From: Parabacteroides sp. Marseille-P3160 | GTDB lineage: Bacteria > Bacteroidota > Bacteroidia > Bacteroidales > Tannerellaceae | Assembly: GCF_900162725.1 (NCBI RefSeq) | Contig: NZ_LT799418.1 | Location: 1,852,497-1,916,496 of the forward strand | DNA length: 64,000 bases | Direction: 5' to 3' | Shown: one piece after another, positions 1 through 8,579 of the stretch | How positions within the stretch are numbered: the first letter of the stretch is position 1 | Layout of the letters: the number at the start of each line of letters is the position of its first letter | Translations under genes and position numbers: made by a program | Notes under the pieces: generated by a model | The model's database searches: none | Told to the model about the DNA's origin: nothing | What the model saw: the letters and a program-made list of their open reading frames with translations, nothing else

Positions 1-89
1 CCCCGCCGATAGCGAAGGGTTGAAGCAGTAGTAATAATAACCTTAAATTAAAGACTATGCAACCAAACACATCCTGATTAAAATTGAAA

Positions 90-119
90 GAACCGAAGAA
101 TCTGGCCATTCTTCGGTTC
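90..119 (+). terminator. Intergenic hairpin, probable terminator of upstream gene
   Basis: A perfect 12-bp stem (arms 90-101 and 108-119, starting GAACCGAAGAAT) encloses a 6-nt loop. It lies between the window edge and the first SusC gene, so it probably ends a transcript entering from the left. A T-rich stretch follows only 15-20 nt later, so it is not a textbook intrinsic terminator. Confidence 0.6.
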
Positions 120-174
120 CAAAGGTCAACACTTCTTAATTTTTTGCGGTGAATTCCGTAAAACAAATAATCTT

Positions 175-3100
175 ATGTATCAACCTAATATTCTAAAAAA
201 CATGTTTAACCATTATCAAAAGAAACAAAACCCTTTGGTAGGTAAAGATAAAGAGAAAAAAGCAAATCTCTTTATAATGATGTTACTTTTTGCGTTACTT
301 ATGCCATTTTCAATCTTCTCACAAACAAACCCAGTCACAGTTTCCGTCAAAGACGCGACATTAAAGCAATTTTTTGAAGCCATTGAAAAACAAACCCCTT
401 ATACTTTCTCGTACCGGGATATAGTTGTAGAAGGGAAAGCGGACATTTCAATCCATGCGATCCAACGTCCGGTTACTTCAATTTTAGAAGAGGTATTACC
501 TCCCAGGGGGCTGCAGTATTCTACCTCCGGACGCTCCATTCTAATTACAAGACTAATCAAAAAGCCGAGAAGACAAATTACAGGCTCTGTAACAGATGAA
601 CGGGGTGAGCCCATTATCGGTGCAAATGTGGTAGAAAAGGGAACAGCAAACGGTACCATGACTGATATTGAAGGAAAGTTCTCGCTCCAGATCGATCCGG
701 ATGCTTTATTACAGATATCCTATATAGGCTATGATACACAGGACATGCCGATAGGTTCCAAGCAAGACATATCCATCAAAATGAGAGAAGATTCCAAAGC
801 TTTGGATGAGGTGGTTGTTATCGGTTACGGTACTGTCAAACGTCAGGATTTTACCGGATCGGTTTCATCTATCCGTCTGGAAAATTCTCCTATAGCTTTA
901 ACATCTAATCTGAATGCACTCGAATCCATCAAAGGTAATGTCGCCGGTTTGGATATTGGAGCAACCAATTCAGCCGGAGGCCAACCTTCGATGCAGCTGA
1001 GAGGTCAGAAATCCATTTCCGGTTCCAATGATCCTTTAATCGTGGTAGATGGAGTCATATTCATGGGAAGCTTAAGTAATATAAATCCGAACGACATAGC
1101 ATCCTATGATATTTTAAAAGATGCGACTTCTGCTGCGGCTTATGGTTCACGTTCAGCTAATGGTGTGATTATTATCACCACGAAAAAAGGACGTGTAGGT
1201 AAACCCATGATCACGTTCAATGCTTCCGGAAGTGTACAAAGTTGGCAGAACAGACCGGAATTAATGAAAGGAGATCAATGGCTGGAATCTGTTCAAGCAA
1301 GAAACAACAGTACAGACCTCTCTTGGTTAACTGCGCAGGAGACAGCGAATATGGAAGCGGGGAAAGAGACAAATTGGCTTGACGTGGCTACCCGGACAGG
1401 AAGTATTCAAGACTACCAACTCTCTGTATCCGGAGCAGGCGACCGGATGAATTATTACTTATCAACGGCTTATTCAGGTGATAAGGGTGTTGTTGAAGGT
1501 GATACTTATGATCGTATAACGGCCTTAGCAAAAATCACTACCGATATAACCAGTTGGTTACAAATTGGTATTGACGCATCTTTCACAAATGCAGATTACT
1601 CCGGAGCAGGTGCTAATTTGTACTATGCCACAATAATGAGTCCGTATGGCGTTTTATACCGTGACGAAGAAAACAAGTTGCTCGAAAAATATCCGTCGAC
1701 ACAATCTACTTGGAATCCGTTATGGGATGTATCGAGTGGAACTCGATATAATATGGACAGAAGAAACAATTTCAGAACTAACACCTTTGCATTGGTAAAA
1801 CTACCATGGTTACCAGGACTTAGCTACCGGTTCAATTACTCAGGGGACCTAAGCCAGAATAAATCCGGAAATTTCTATTATGAAAGCTATTATGTGAAAG
1901 AAGGAGCTTATACTGATGAATCCAGATATAGTCCAAGCGCTTACCAGAAATTGCTTTCTTCGGCTAACGGAGCAGTAACTACTCAAAGCATATACAGTTG
2001 GGTCATTGATAATATATTAAATTATAAAAATACATTTGGTAAACATACCATCGATTTGACAGCCGTTGCTACAAGAGATCTGAAGCAATATGACGAAACG
2101 ACCAATACGGGTTCCGATTTTTCGGCAAACGGGAATACAACACTCGGGATCAATGGACTCCATAAGGCAACTGTGCAAAAGATAACGCTGAATAACTATA
2201 AACGCACGAACATCGGCTATTTGGGTAGAGTATCCTATTCCTTCGATGATCGGTATTTCTTTACCGGTTCTATCCGGAGAGACGGTGCTTCAGTATTTGG
2301 CATTAATCAAAAATGGGGTAATTTTACAGCTGTAGGTCTGGCCTGGAAACCTACCAGTGAAAAATTCATACCTGACTTTGACTTCCTGGAATCATTGAAA
2401 ATAAAATTATCATGGGGTAAAAACGGTAATCAGGGATTAGATCCATATGGTACACTTTCTACCATCAGTAACGGATCATCGGGCGGAACAAGGTATGAAT
2501 TCGGTAACAGCACGATCCTCTATGGGTTAACAACAAGTGCCTTAGGGAATGCAAACCTGGGATGGGAATCTACCGAATCATGGAATACAGGATTCGAATC
2601 TTCCTGGTTTAAAAATCGCCTGTCCTTGGATGTAGATCTTTATTTCTCGAAAACAACAGACCAAATTTTTACGCGTGATATTCCCGTAATGACTGGGTTT
2701 AAAACCATAAAATCATCCATGGGACAGGTAAATAACAGGGGGGTTGAAGTAACACTTCGCTCGGCGAATATAGAAAGTCATGATTTTAATTGGTCCACAG
2801 GTTTAACTTTCTGGTTCAATAGGAATAAGCTCACCCATTTATATGGAGACGATCTGGACGGTGACGGTAAAGAGGATGATGATATTTCCAACAGTCGTTT
2901 TATAGGGAAACCTCTCGGGGCAATCTATGGGTATATACAGGATGGCATTGTTCAGGAAAGTGATGTAGACTATATCAAAGCGAACGGAGTAAAAGCCGGC
3001 GTACCTAAATACAAAGATAAAGACGGCGATGGTGTCATCACTTCTTCAGATAGGGATATATTGGGCTACTCGTCTCCCAATTTCAAACTGAACATGAGTA

Positions 3101-3549
3101 ATACGTTCAATTACAAGAACTGGGATTTATACATAATGATGACCGGAACGTTCGGAGGAGGAGGATATTATCTGAAATCAAATACAGCTGCCTACATGAC
3201 CAACGGTTCAGGCATTGCCAGTTCCAATGGCATTTATATTCCTTGGTGGACAGCAGAAAATCAAAGTAACAAATATCCTGCCGCAACCTTTGCTGGTGAC
3301 GGAGGACGCTTTTTAGGACTTCAAAACCGGGGATTTGTACGTATACAAGATATAACCTTATCTTATACGTTCCGTGAAGCCTGGGTTAAGAATCTTTCGA
3401 TCAATAACTTTAAAGTATTTGCTACAGCAAAGAATTTAGCAACCTTCACCAATTGGATCGGAGGTGACCCGGAAGTAGGTGTAGCCGTCAGAGACAATAC
3501 CTATCCGGTGTTAACCACTCTTTCTTTTGGCGTAAACCTTAGTTTCTAA
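175..3549 (+). CDS. SusC/RagA-family TonB-dependent outer-membrane receptor
   Basis: This is the outer-membrane channel that imports oligosaccharides with its SusD partner, powered by TonB. The 1124-aa product has an N-terminal hydrophobic signal segment (about 31-50, ending SIFSQ), an STN domain (about 52-125), a carboxypeptidase-regulatory-like beta-sandwich (about 133-208, TGSVTDERGEPIIGANVV), then the plug opening LDEVVVIGYGTVKRQDFTGS and a long beta-barrel ending VNLSF. The STN domain usually means signalling to a FecR anti-sigma factor; none is adjacent here, so it may lie left of the window. The annotated ATG gives an unusually long charged leader; an internal ATG at 202 is an alternative start. 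SusD follows after 18 bp, and GH106/GH78 genes downstream suggest a rhamnose-containing glycan as substrate (inference). Confidence 0.95.
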   Translation: MYQPNILKNMFNHYQKKQNPLVGKDKEKKANLFIMMLLFALLMPFSIFSQTNPVTVSVKDATLKQFFEAIEKQTPYTFSYRDIVVEGKADISIHAIQRPVTSILEEVLPPRGLQYSTSGRSILITRLIKKPRRQITGSVTDERGEPIIGANVVEKGTANGTMTDIEGKFSLQIDPDALLQISYIGYDTQDMPIGSKQDISIKMREDSKALDEVVVIGYGTVKRQDFTGSVSSIRLENSPIALTSNLNALESIKGNVAGLDIGATNSAGGQPSMQLRGQKSISGSNDPLIVVDGVIFMGSLSNINPNDIASYDILKDATSAAAYGSRSANGVIIITTKKGRVGKPMITFNASGSVQSWQNRPELMKGDQWLESVQARNNSTDLSWLTAQETANMEAGKETNWLDVATRTGSIQDYQLSVSGAGDRMNYYLSTAYSGDKGVVEGDTYDRITALAKITTDITSWLQIGIDASFTNADYSGAGANLYYATIMSPYGVLYRDEENKLLEKYPSTQSTWNPLWDVSSGTRYNMDRRNNFRTNTFALVKLPWLPGLSYRFNYSGDLSQNKSGNFYYESYYVKEGAYTDESRYSPSAYQKLLSSANGAVTTQSIYSWVIDNILNYKNTFGKHTIDLTAVATRDLKQYDETTNTGSDFSANGNTTLGINGLHKATVQKITLNNYKRTNIGYLGRVSYSFDDRYFFTGSIRRDGASVFGINQKWGNFTAVGLAWKPTSEKFIPDFDFLESLKIKLSWGKNGNQGLDPYGTLSTISNGSSGGTRYEFGNSTILYGLTTSALGNANLGWESTESWNTGFESSWFKNRLSLDVDLYFSKTTDQIFTRDIPVMTGFKTIKSSMGQVNNRGVEVTLRSANIESHDFNWSTGLTFWFNRNKLTHLYGDDLDGDGKEDDDISNSRFIGKPLGAIYGYIQDGIVQESDVDYIKANGVKAGVPKYKDKDGDGVITSSDRDILGYSSPNFKLNMSNTFNYKNWDLYIMMTGTFGGGGYYLKSNTAAYMTNGSGIASSNGIYIPWWTAENQSNKYPAATFAGDGGRFLGLQNRGFVRIQDITLSYTFREAWVKNLSINNFKVFATAKNLATFTNWIGGDPEVGVAVRDNTYPVLTTLSFGVNLSF

Positions 3550-3567
3550 CATGTAAAGACATAAATT

Positions 3568-5355
3568 ATGAAAAGAATAATAATAAATAGTATATTGGCA
3601 GCCAGCCTTGCTTTTTCACTTGGCAGTTGCGATGATTCTGCGTTTTTAACTGAAAACCCAGAGACTTTCTACACGGTTGATAATGCTTTTTCCACATCCG
3701 AGCAAGTGGATCAGGTATTGGTAGGATGTTATTCTCACGTAAGGGTAATGATGTGTATGATCGAAGAAAGCGTCGTATCTTTTGCTTTCAGAGGAGGAAA
3801 TGGAACAGATATGTATGATGTCGCCACCATACGAAGAAGCAATAAGTTTAATGATTACAGCGTTTTAAATGCGTCAAATACCGTTTTTTACACCAATTAT
3901 TCCCATTGGTATCAATTAATAGCCAAAGCAAATCTCGCCATCTACGCAGCAGAACTGCCCCAGATATCCTGGGCTTCGGCAGAAAGCAAAGCCTATGCAC
4001 TTGCTCAAGCCCGTTTCTTCAGAGCCTTTTGCTATCGTAATTTGGGAGAATTATATGGAGGCGTTCCGATTGTTACGGAAATTACAACGACACCAAGATA
4101 TGACTTTAAGCGTAGTACCCGGGTGGAAACCTACCAATATGCGATCGATGAAATGGAGGCTATCTTAAATGATCTGCCTGAAACAACCTCATCGGCCGGA
4201 CGCTTAGTCAAAGGCGCTGCCCAACACAACCTTTGTCAACTTTATATCGATAAAGGCGTAGCATTGGAAGAAGAATCGAAAGCGTCGGAAGCACAAACAG
4301 CCTATCAGAAAGCGATCAGTTATGGAGATGCATTAATTGACGGATCAGTCTATCAATTAATGACCGAGCGTTTTGGCTCCCGGAAAAATGAAAATCCGGA
4401 TTTTTATTATGCAAATACGGAAGCGGAACAAACAGCAGACCGACTTTATTCTGTCGCAGGCCATACCATACAAGGGAATGTATATTGGGATCTTTTTCAG
4501 GAGGGAAATCAGAATTATCAAGAGGGTAATAAGGAAGCAATCTGGTGCGCTCAAATCGATTATGAAGCCTATAAGACTGAAGACAATCAATCTATGTTAC
4601 AATATTCACGTGTGTTTGGCGCTGTATTTCGCGATCCAATGTCTGCTCATTTGGGAGGTGCATTAGAAGATGTCGGTGGCCGTGGAATAGTTCAGGTAAT
4701 GCCTACCATGTATACTCGTGATATTATTTATGAAGGAAAATGGAATGATGATATGCGTAATTCAGAAGCCGTTTTCAGAAGACTTTTCTTAGGAAATGTA
4801 AAAACTTCCGAGTATTATGGGAAAATAGTACCTTGGAGCGTTATCTACCGGGACGGGCAAGGAACAGATGCCGTTGATGCAGCCAAAACCCAATGTTTCC
4901 CTATTTCCTGTAAGATTGCGACAGATAAATACACAGGAATAGCGGACGGACAAAACAGAAGTAATCTTTTCAGAGATGAATACTTAATTCGTTTACCGGA
5001 AACAATCTTATTACGTGCTGAAGCTAAAATGCGATCCGGAAATAAAGAGGGAGCCGCAAACGATATCAATCTACTACGTAAACGGGCAAAATGCAGCTAT
5101 TTAGTAACTGCTTCCGATGTGAGTGTCGATTTGATTCTGGATGAACGCGCTCGTGAGTTAGTTTATGAGGAATGCCGATGGAATACACTCCTCCGAATGG
5201 GTGGAACTGTGGCCGTTGATAGAATTAAAAAGTATGCCTATTGGGATGATCCCAGGGCTACTCTTACCAAAAACTTTAATTTGTGGCCAATTCCTCAAGT
5301 GGTTATCGATACGAACAAAGATGTTCCAATGGTGCAAAATCCTGGATGGAACTAA
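3568..5355 (+). CDS. SusD/RagB-family glycan-binding lipoprotein
   Basis: A surface lipoprotein that caps the SusC barrel and binds glycan. The 595-aa product starts with a lipoprotein signal peptide with lipobox LGSC (Cys about residue 20), followed by DDS, as in exported Bacteroidetes lipoproteins. The N-terminal TPR-like part (YHW/RFFRAFCYRNLGELYGGVP region) and the C-terminal segment ending LWPIPQVVIDTNKDVPMVQNPGW are typical of SusD. It is 18 bp downstream of SusC and is followed by a strong terminator, so the pair forms its own transcription unit. Confidence 0.95.
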   Translation: MKRIIINSILAASLAFSLGSCDDSAFLTENPETFYTVDNAFSTSEQVDQVLVGCYSHVRVMMCMIEESVVSFAFRGGNGTDMYDVATIRRSNKFNDYSVLNASNTVFYTNYSHWYQLIAKANLAIYAAELPQISWASAESKAYALAQARFFRAFCYRNLGELYGGVPIVTEITTTPRYDFKRSTRVETYQYAIDEMEAILNDLPETTSSAGRLVKGAAQHNLCQLYIDKGVALEEESKASEAQTAYQKAISYGDALIDGSVYQLMTERFGSRKNENPDFYYANTEAEQTADRLYSVAGHTIQGNVYWDLFQEGNQNYQEGNKEAIWCAQIDYEAYKTEDNQSMLQYSRVFGAVFRDPMSAHLGGALEDVGGRGIVQVMPTMYTRDIIYEGKWNDDMRNSEAVFRRLFLGNVKTSEYYGKIVPWSVIYRDGQGTDAVDAAKTQCFPISCKIATDKYTGIADGQNRSNLFRDEYLIRLPETILLRAEAKMRSGNKEGAANDINLLRKRAKCSYLVTASDVSVDLILDERARELVYEECRWNTLLRMGGTVAVDRIKKYAYWDDPRATLTKNFNLWPIPQVVIDTNKDVPMVQNPGWN

Positions 5356-5368
5356 TTTATTCTAATAA

Positions 5369-5416
5369 ATATCCCTCCCTATTTCAACAAATAGGGAGGG
5401 ATATCTTTATTTTTCA
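5369..5416 (+). terminator. Strong intrinsic terminator after the SusCD pair
   Basis: A perfect 16-bp stem (5369-5384 with 5389-5404) closes a 4-nt loop and is followed by a T-rich run (CTTTATTTTTC). It separates the SusC/SusD genes from the downstream rhamnosidase genes. Confidence 0.85.
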
Positions 5417-5450
5417 TTTGATTTAATTATATAAACTGTTAGTCATATAG

Positions 5451-5458
5451 TACTTTTG
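5451..5458 (+). promoter_or_regulatory. Candidate -7 promoter element for the rhamnosidase genes
   Basis: TACTTTTG matches the Bacteroidetes -7 consensus TAnnTTTG and lies 19 nt before the ATG of the GH106-like gene, just after the SusCD terminator. No good -33 element is at the expected distance. Confidence 0.4.
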
Positions 5459-5476
5459 ACTACAAATTAGAAATAA

Positions 5477-8400
5477 ATGGGAAAGGCTTTATATACATTG
5501 TTCACGATTGTTTTTCTTATTCAGCATATTGAATGTACTGAAAAAGGAGAATCATTGATTTTAACTAATGATGGACAAGTCGGGTTTTCGCCAAGTACAG
5601 ATCTCCGGGCTGATTTTTTATCACCTCCTGATTATGCAAAACCTCGTGTTTTCTGGTGGTGGTTAGAAGGTAATATAACAAAAGAAGGAATCCGGCAGGA
5701 TTTGATAGATATGAAAAATGCAGGCATTAAAGGCGCTATTGTTTTTGACGCCGGTTCTTCTTCTTATAAACAGGTAAGCCGGACTGATGCCGGTCCTGTT
5801 TTTATGAGTCCGGAATGGCGGGAACTTTTCGTTTATACATGTTTAGTCGCCGACAGCTTAGATATGGAAATAAGCCTGAATATAACCAGTGGATGGAATG
5901 ATGGAGGTGAATGGGTTACTCCTGAGTTTGCTTCAAAAAAGTTAATTTGGAGTGAGCTTGAGATCCAAGGCTCTAAATTGTTAAAGCAAAAATTACCTAT
6001 GCCTTCCGGAGTATTGGAGGAAAAAGGGAAAGCATATTATAAACCTATTGTTGTCTTAGCATTGAAGCTCAATGAAAAATCAGACCGGATTGTTCCATTG
6101 GAAAATAGTGAGATTAAATCAGTACATTCTATTTATGCAATTCCTAAAATAGAAGAGTTAGGTTATGACTGGGATATCTTTCTGAAAGAAGAACCGTCTC
6201 CGTCGGGCGATTTTCATGCCCGTTTGTCTGATGTGATTGATATCACAGAATATGTAAATGAAGAAGGTTTTATCGAATGGAATGTTCCGGATGGAAAATA
6301 CCTTATTATGCGTTTCGGCTATACAGGAACGGGTATAAAAGTTTCAACTCATAGTCCGGGGGGAGGAGGCCTTGCTATAGACTATATGAGTAAGGAGGCG
6401 ATGGATTTGCAATATGAAAAAGTCGCCGGCATTTTATTAAAAGATATCGCAAGCCATAATTGCGGGAAAAGCTTTAAATATTTACATGATGATAGTTGGG
6501 AGTTAGGAGCGTCTAATTGGACAAATGATTTTGATTCAGCTTTTAAGCAATTAAATGGATATGAAATACACCCTTACTTACCCATACTTGCCGGGAGAAT
6601 TGTGGATAACCGCGAAGAATCTAATCGATTTTTATATGACTTTAGAAAAACAATTGCCCATTTGATCTGGGAAAGGCATTATAAGCGGTTTTCGGATTTA
6701 GCCCATAAATCGAATTTGTCTATTCACCCGGAAAGTGGAGGCCCTCATCCGGCGCCTATTGATGCGTTGAAGAATTTGGGATTAAGCGAGATTCCCATGG
6801 GGGAATTTTGGATTCGATCTAAGACACATCGGATAAAACCAGAAGACCGTCTTTTTGTAAAACAAGCATCTTCAGCCGCACATATTTATGGAAAGCGCTT
6901 TGTTCAAGCTGAAGGCCCTACAAGTGTAGGACCACATTGGGAAGAAGATTTTGCTTATATGAAGCCAACCCTGGACAGAGTTTATTGTGAAGGATTAAAT
7001 AGATTTGTAGTACATACATTTACTCATTCACCTAAAAATGCAGGAATTCCGGGAAATGAATATTTTGCGGGTACACATTTTAATCAGAATGTAACTTGGT
7101 GGGAGCAAGTACCTGCTTTCTTTACGTGGAATGCACGTAATTCATTCATGCTTTCACAAGGGCTATTTGTCGGAGATGTTTGTTTTTATTATGGGGATAA
7201 TGTGCCGAATCAGGTCCCTTTGAAACATACTGTCAATGGGTTGGGTGAAGGGTATGACTATGATGTCTGTAATACGGAAGTTTTGCTTACACGAATGACT
7301 GCTCACAATGGGAAGATATGGCTTCCGGACGGAATGAGCTATGAGGTGTTAGTTTTGCCGGATAGAAAAGGTATTACCCCGGAAGTGTTACTTAAAATAG
7401 AGGAACTGGTACTAAATGGCGCAACAATCATTGGATCTAAGCCCGATACTTTTGTCGGGCTGAGAAATAAAAAAGATGCGGAATTTGTTGTCAGACAAAA
7501 AGCGGATGCCGTATGGGGAAATGTGGATGGAATATCAGTTTATGAAAATAAATATGGTAAAGGTAAAGTAGTCTGGGGTAAAGCGGTGCGTGAGGTTTTA
7601 CAGGAAAAAGGGATCTTACCGGATTTTGAATACAAAAGTAAAAAGAAGAATGCATTTATAGATTATATACATCGGAAAACAGGAGAAACAGATATTTATT
7701 ATGTTGTTAATCGCAACGAACAGCCTGAGTATCTAATCGCTACATTCAGGATAGATGGAAGAGTTCCCGAGAGATGGAATCCTGAGACAGGTGAAATCAC
7801 TCCGTTGACTTTATATACATCCCAAGATAGTCAAGTCTCAATTCCATTGTTTTTAGAACCTTTTGGTTCTACATTTATTGTTTTTAGAGAAAAAGTGACC
7901 GGAGATTATCTGAATGCTCTGTATAAAGATGGGGAAATGTTATTTCCGTATTTGCCAAAAGATACATTTGAAACCATCCCGTTTGTTACTACCTCCCAAG
8001 GTGAACTGGTATTTATGAATCCGGGGAATTATGTTTTAAAAAATAAAAAACAGAACTTGCCTTCTCTCTCTGTTTCACCAGCTAAGAAGAAAGAATTTAA
8101 GAATTTATGGGAAATTCAATTTAATGATAAATGGGGACGTTCTGAAAAAATCGAATGGGATACATTGCGGTTGTGGAATGAACAAACGATCCCACAAATA
8201 AAGTATTACTCAGGAACGGCCACTTATGAAAATAGTATAATGGTCGATAAAGATGAGTTGAGCAAAAAATATGTATATTTGGACTTAGGAAAGTTGTATA
8301 ATATAGCCGAGGTCTGGATTAATGGAGTTAATGCAGGGGTATGGTGGCAACCTCCTTTTAAAAAAGATATCACACGCTATCTTGTTGCGGGAGAGAATCA

Positions 8401-8566
8401 ATTGCAAATCAAGGTAGTTAATTTATGGCCTAATCGACTCATTGGCGACCAATTTTTGCCGGAAGAAGGGAGAACCACTAAAACAAATGTGATAAAATTC
8501 ACAAAAGACGTATCATTATTTCCCTCTGGGTTATTAGGTCCTGTCTCTGTTCTTATATATGATTAA
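5477..8566 (+). CDS. GH106-like alpha-L-rhamnosidase
   Basis: A predicted secreted glycoside hydrolase that removes alpha-L-rhamnose from complex plant or microbial glycans. The 1029-aa product has an N-terminal hydrophobic signal (TLFTIVFLIQHIEC; whether it is lipidated is unclear), then the family opening PPDYAKPRVFWWWLEGNITK and NAGIKGAIVFDAG, a central region with HDDSWELGASNWT and HPESGGPHPAPIDAL, and a C-terminal galactose-binding-like beta-sandwich (about 875-1010, VWINGVNAGVWWQPP). Length and motifs match the large GH106 enzymes of Bacteroides. Catalytic residues were not assigned. Its 3' end overlaps a possible upstream start of the GH78 gene, so the two are probably cotranscribed. 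Confidence 0.85.
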   Translation: MGKALYTLFTIVFLIQHIECTEKGESLILTNDGQVGFSPSTDLRADFLSPPDYAKPRVFWWWLEGNITKEGIRQDLIDMKNAGIKGAIVFDAGSSSYKQVSRTDAGPVFMSPEWRELFVYTCLVADSLDMEISLNITSGWNDGGEWVTPEFASKKLIWSELEIQGSKLLKQKLPMPSGVLEEKGKAYYKPIVVLALKLNEKSDRIVPLENSEIKSVHSIYAIPKIEELGYDWDIFLKEEPSPSGDFHARLSDVIDITEYVNEEGFIEWNVPDGKYLIMRFGYTGTGIKVSTHSPGGGGLAIDYMSKEAMDLQYEKVAGILLKDIASHNCGKSFKYLHDDSWELGASNWTNDFDSAFKQLNGYEIHPYLPILAGRIVDNREESNRFLYDFRKTIAHLIWERHYKRFSDLAHKSNLSIHPESGGPHPAPIDALKNLGLSEIPMGEFWIRSKTHRIKPEDRLFVKQASSAAHIYGKRFVQAEGPTSVGPHWEEDFAYMKPTLDRVYCEGLNRFVVHTFTHSPKNAGIPGNEYFAGTHFNQNVTWWEQVPAFFTWNARNSFMLSQGLFVGDVCFYYGDNVPNQVPLKHTVNGLGEGYDYDVCNTEVLLTRMTAHNGKIWLPDGMSYEVLVLPDRKGITPEVLLKIEELVLNGATIIGSKPDTFVGLRNKKDAEFVVRQKADAVWGNVDGISVYENKYGKGKVVWGKAVREVLQEKGILPDFEYKSKKKNAFIDYIHRKTGETDIYYVVNRNEQPEYLIATFRIDGRVPERWNPETGEITPLTLYTSQDSQVSIPLFLEPFGSTFIVFREKVTGDYLNALYKDGEMLFPYLPKDTFETIPFVTTSQGELVFMNPGNYVLKNKKQNLPSLSVSPAKKKEFKNLWEIQFNDKWGRSEKIEWDTLRLWNEQTIPQIKYYSGTATYENSIMVDKDELSKKYVYLDLGKLYNIAEVWINGVNAGVWWQPPFKKDITRYLVAGENQLQIKVVNLWPNRLIGDQFLPEEGRTTKTNVIKFTKDVSLFPSGLLGPVSVLIYD

Positions 8567-8579
8567 TATTTTGTCAATT

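Noticed and set aside
1-31. Possible C-terminal tail of an upstream gene ending in TAG at 29-31
   Set aside because: All three frames reach a stop within 31 bases, so nothing shows which, if any, is coding.
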